Position numbers and translations under genes: made by a program. From a virus, in the IMG/VR virus record IMGVR_UViG_3300025769_000166, positions 1 to 52,673 of that record: a stretch of DNA of 52,673 bases; one strand, 5' to 3'. How positions within the stretch are numbered: position 1 is the stretch's first letter; every line of letters begins with the position of its first letter. A model generated the notes under the pieces. That model was not told the origin of the DNA and did no database searches. It saw only the letters and a list, made by a program, of their open reading frames with translations. This document shows, piece after piece, positions 52,516 to 52,673 of this stretch.

Positions 52516-52673
52516 TCAATAGTCGTTGAAATATCGCCATACGCGATACGAATCTAACGCCCTGAGATCCCGTAAGATAAGTTTTGTTATTAGGTCTTGC
52601 CTGTCTTTTCGTCGGTACAGTTTCCTGTATGCATCACGTTTATGCGTGACATGATCAAGCTCGACATTCTGGT
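52516..52673 (-). CDS. C-terminal end of a basic protein, cut by the right window edge
   Basis: An open frame enters from the right edge and stops at TGA 52518-52516, giving 51 visible residues. The sequence is strongly basic and probably helical (HKRDAYRKLYRRKDRQDL, then LRDLRALDSYRVWRYFNDY). It ends 30 bases before the ribonucleotide reductase start, in the same direction, so the two are probably co-transcribed. No domain can be named from this piece. The frame was missed by simple ORF calls because its start is outside the window. Confidence 0.55.
   Translation of the reverse strand, partial: QNVELDHVTHKRDAYRKLYRRKDRQDLITKLILRDLRALDSYRVWRYFNDY

Noticed and set aside
51298-52557. 419-codon frame antisense to the ribonucleotide reductase gene
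   Set aside because: The sense strand carries all catalytic motifs. The antisense frame has no recognisable features and is a shadow of codon bias.
1-52673. Integrase, attachment sites or insertion sequences
   Set aside because: No recombinase or transposase motif and no terminal direct repeats next to the tRNA were seen, so nothing here shows a temperate or transposed element.

Overview
The window is part of a tailed bacteriophage genome. The host is probably a member of the Bacteroidota. At least ten plus-strand genes are preceded by the Bacteroidota-type promoter core TAnnTTTG, nearly always as TATATTTG, placed only 3 to 14 bases before the start codon. Start sites are A-rich and show no Shine-Dalgarno pattern. 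No tail sheath, baseplate or long tape-measure gene is seen. The structural genes run large terminase, portal, fibres, scaffold, major capsid protein, two ring/connector proteins, a 1530-residue muzzle/tail-tubular-like protein and a 3177-residue internal virion protein. This points to a podovirus-type virion with a crAss-like (Crassvirales-like) structural module. That placement is an inference from gene order and protein motifs, not from a search.

Layout. (1) 1-1215, minus strand: three small GC-rich genes, the leftmost cut by the window edge, probably early genes. (2) 1216-2086: an 871-base gap between divergent gene blocks. It holds three iteron-like repeats, three copies of a GCATTATGC motif, several hairpins and an outward promoter on each side. 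It is a candidate origin or control region. (3) 2087-4994, plus: a run of very small, very basic proteins, a one-TM holin candidate and an M15 peptidoglycan peptidase. (4) 4994-9505: two paralogous GT-A glycosyltransferases, one inverted winged-helix-like gene, a double-GroES co-chaperonin, a MazG-like nucleotide pyrophosphohydrolase, a spanin-like gene pair and tRNA-Arg(UCU). (5) 9481-14464: large terminase, portal and a small beta-rich virion protein. (6) 14464-25806: surface fibres. These are a 2533-residue collagen-like protein with two von Willebrand A domains, a 726-residue collagen-like protein and an RCC1-propeller protein, joined by TAATG stop/start overlaps. (7) 25824-30600: small basic and membrane proteins, scaffold, major capsid protein and an AT-hook protein. 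(8) 30664-50523: rings, muzzle, internal virion proteins, a holin-like protein and two terminal beta-sandwich proteins. (9) 50581-52673, minus: adenosylcobalamin-dependent (class II) ribonucleotide reductase and the end of another gene, meeting the late block at a convergent hairpin.

How it works together (inference). Minus-strand genes at both ends look like the early, nucleotide-metabolism side of the genome; the plus strand is the late side. MazG and the ribonucleotide reductase adjust nucleotide pools. The GroES-like protein would help fold capsid protein. The glycosyltransferases may decorate virion proteins, and the Thr-rich GPT collagen repeats are plausible targets. Terminase, portal, scaffold and capsid build the head. 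Rings and muzzle form a short tail. The very large protein and its two upstream neighbours are likely packaged and ejected. The M15 peptidase plus several small membrane proteins would carry out lysis.

Most small proteins remain of unknown function. No integrase, transposase, CRISPR array or rRNA was seen.
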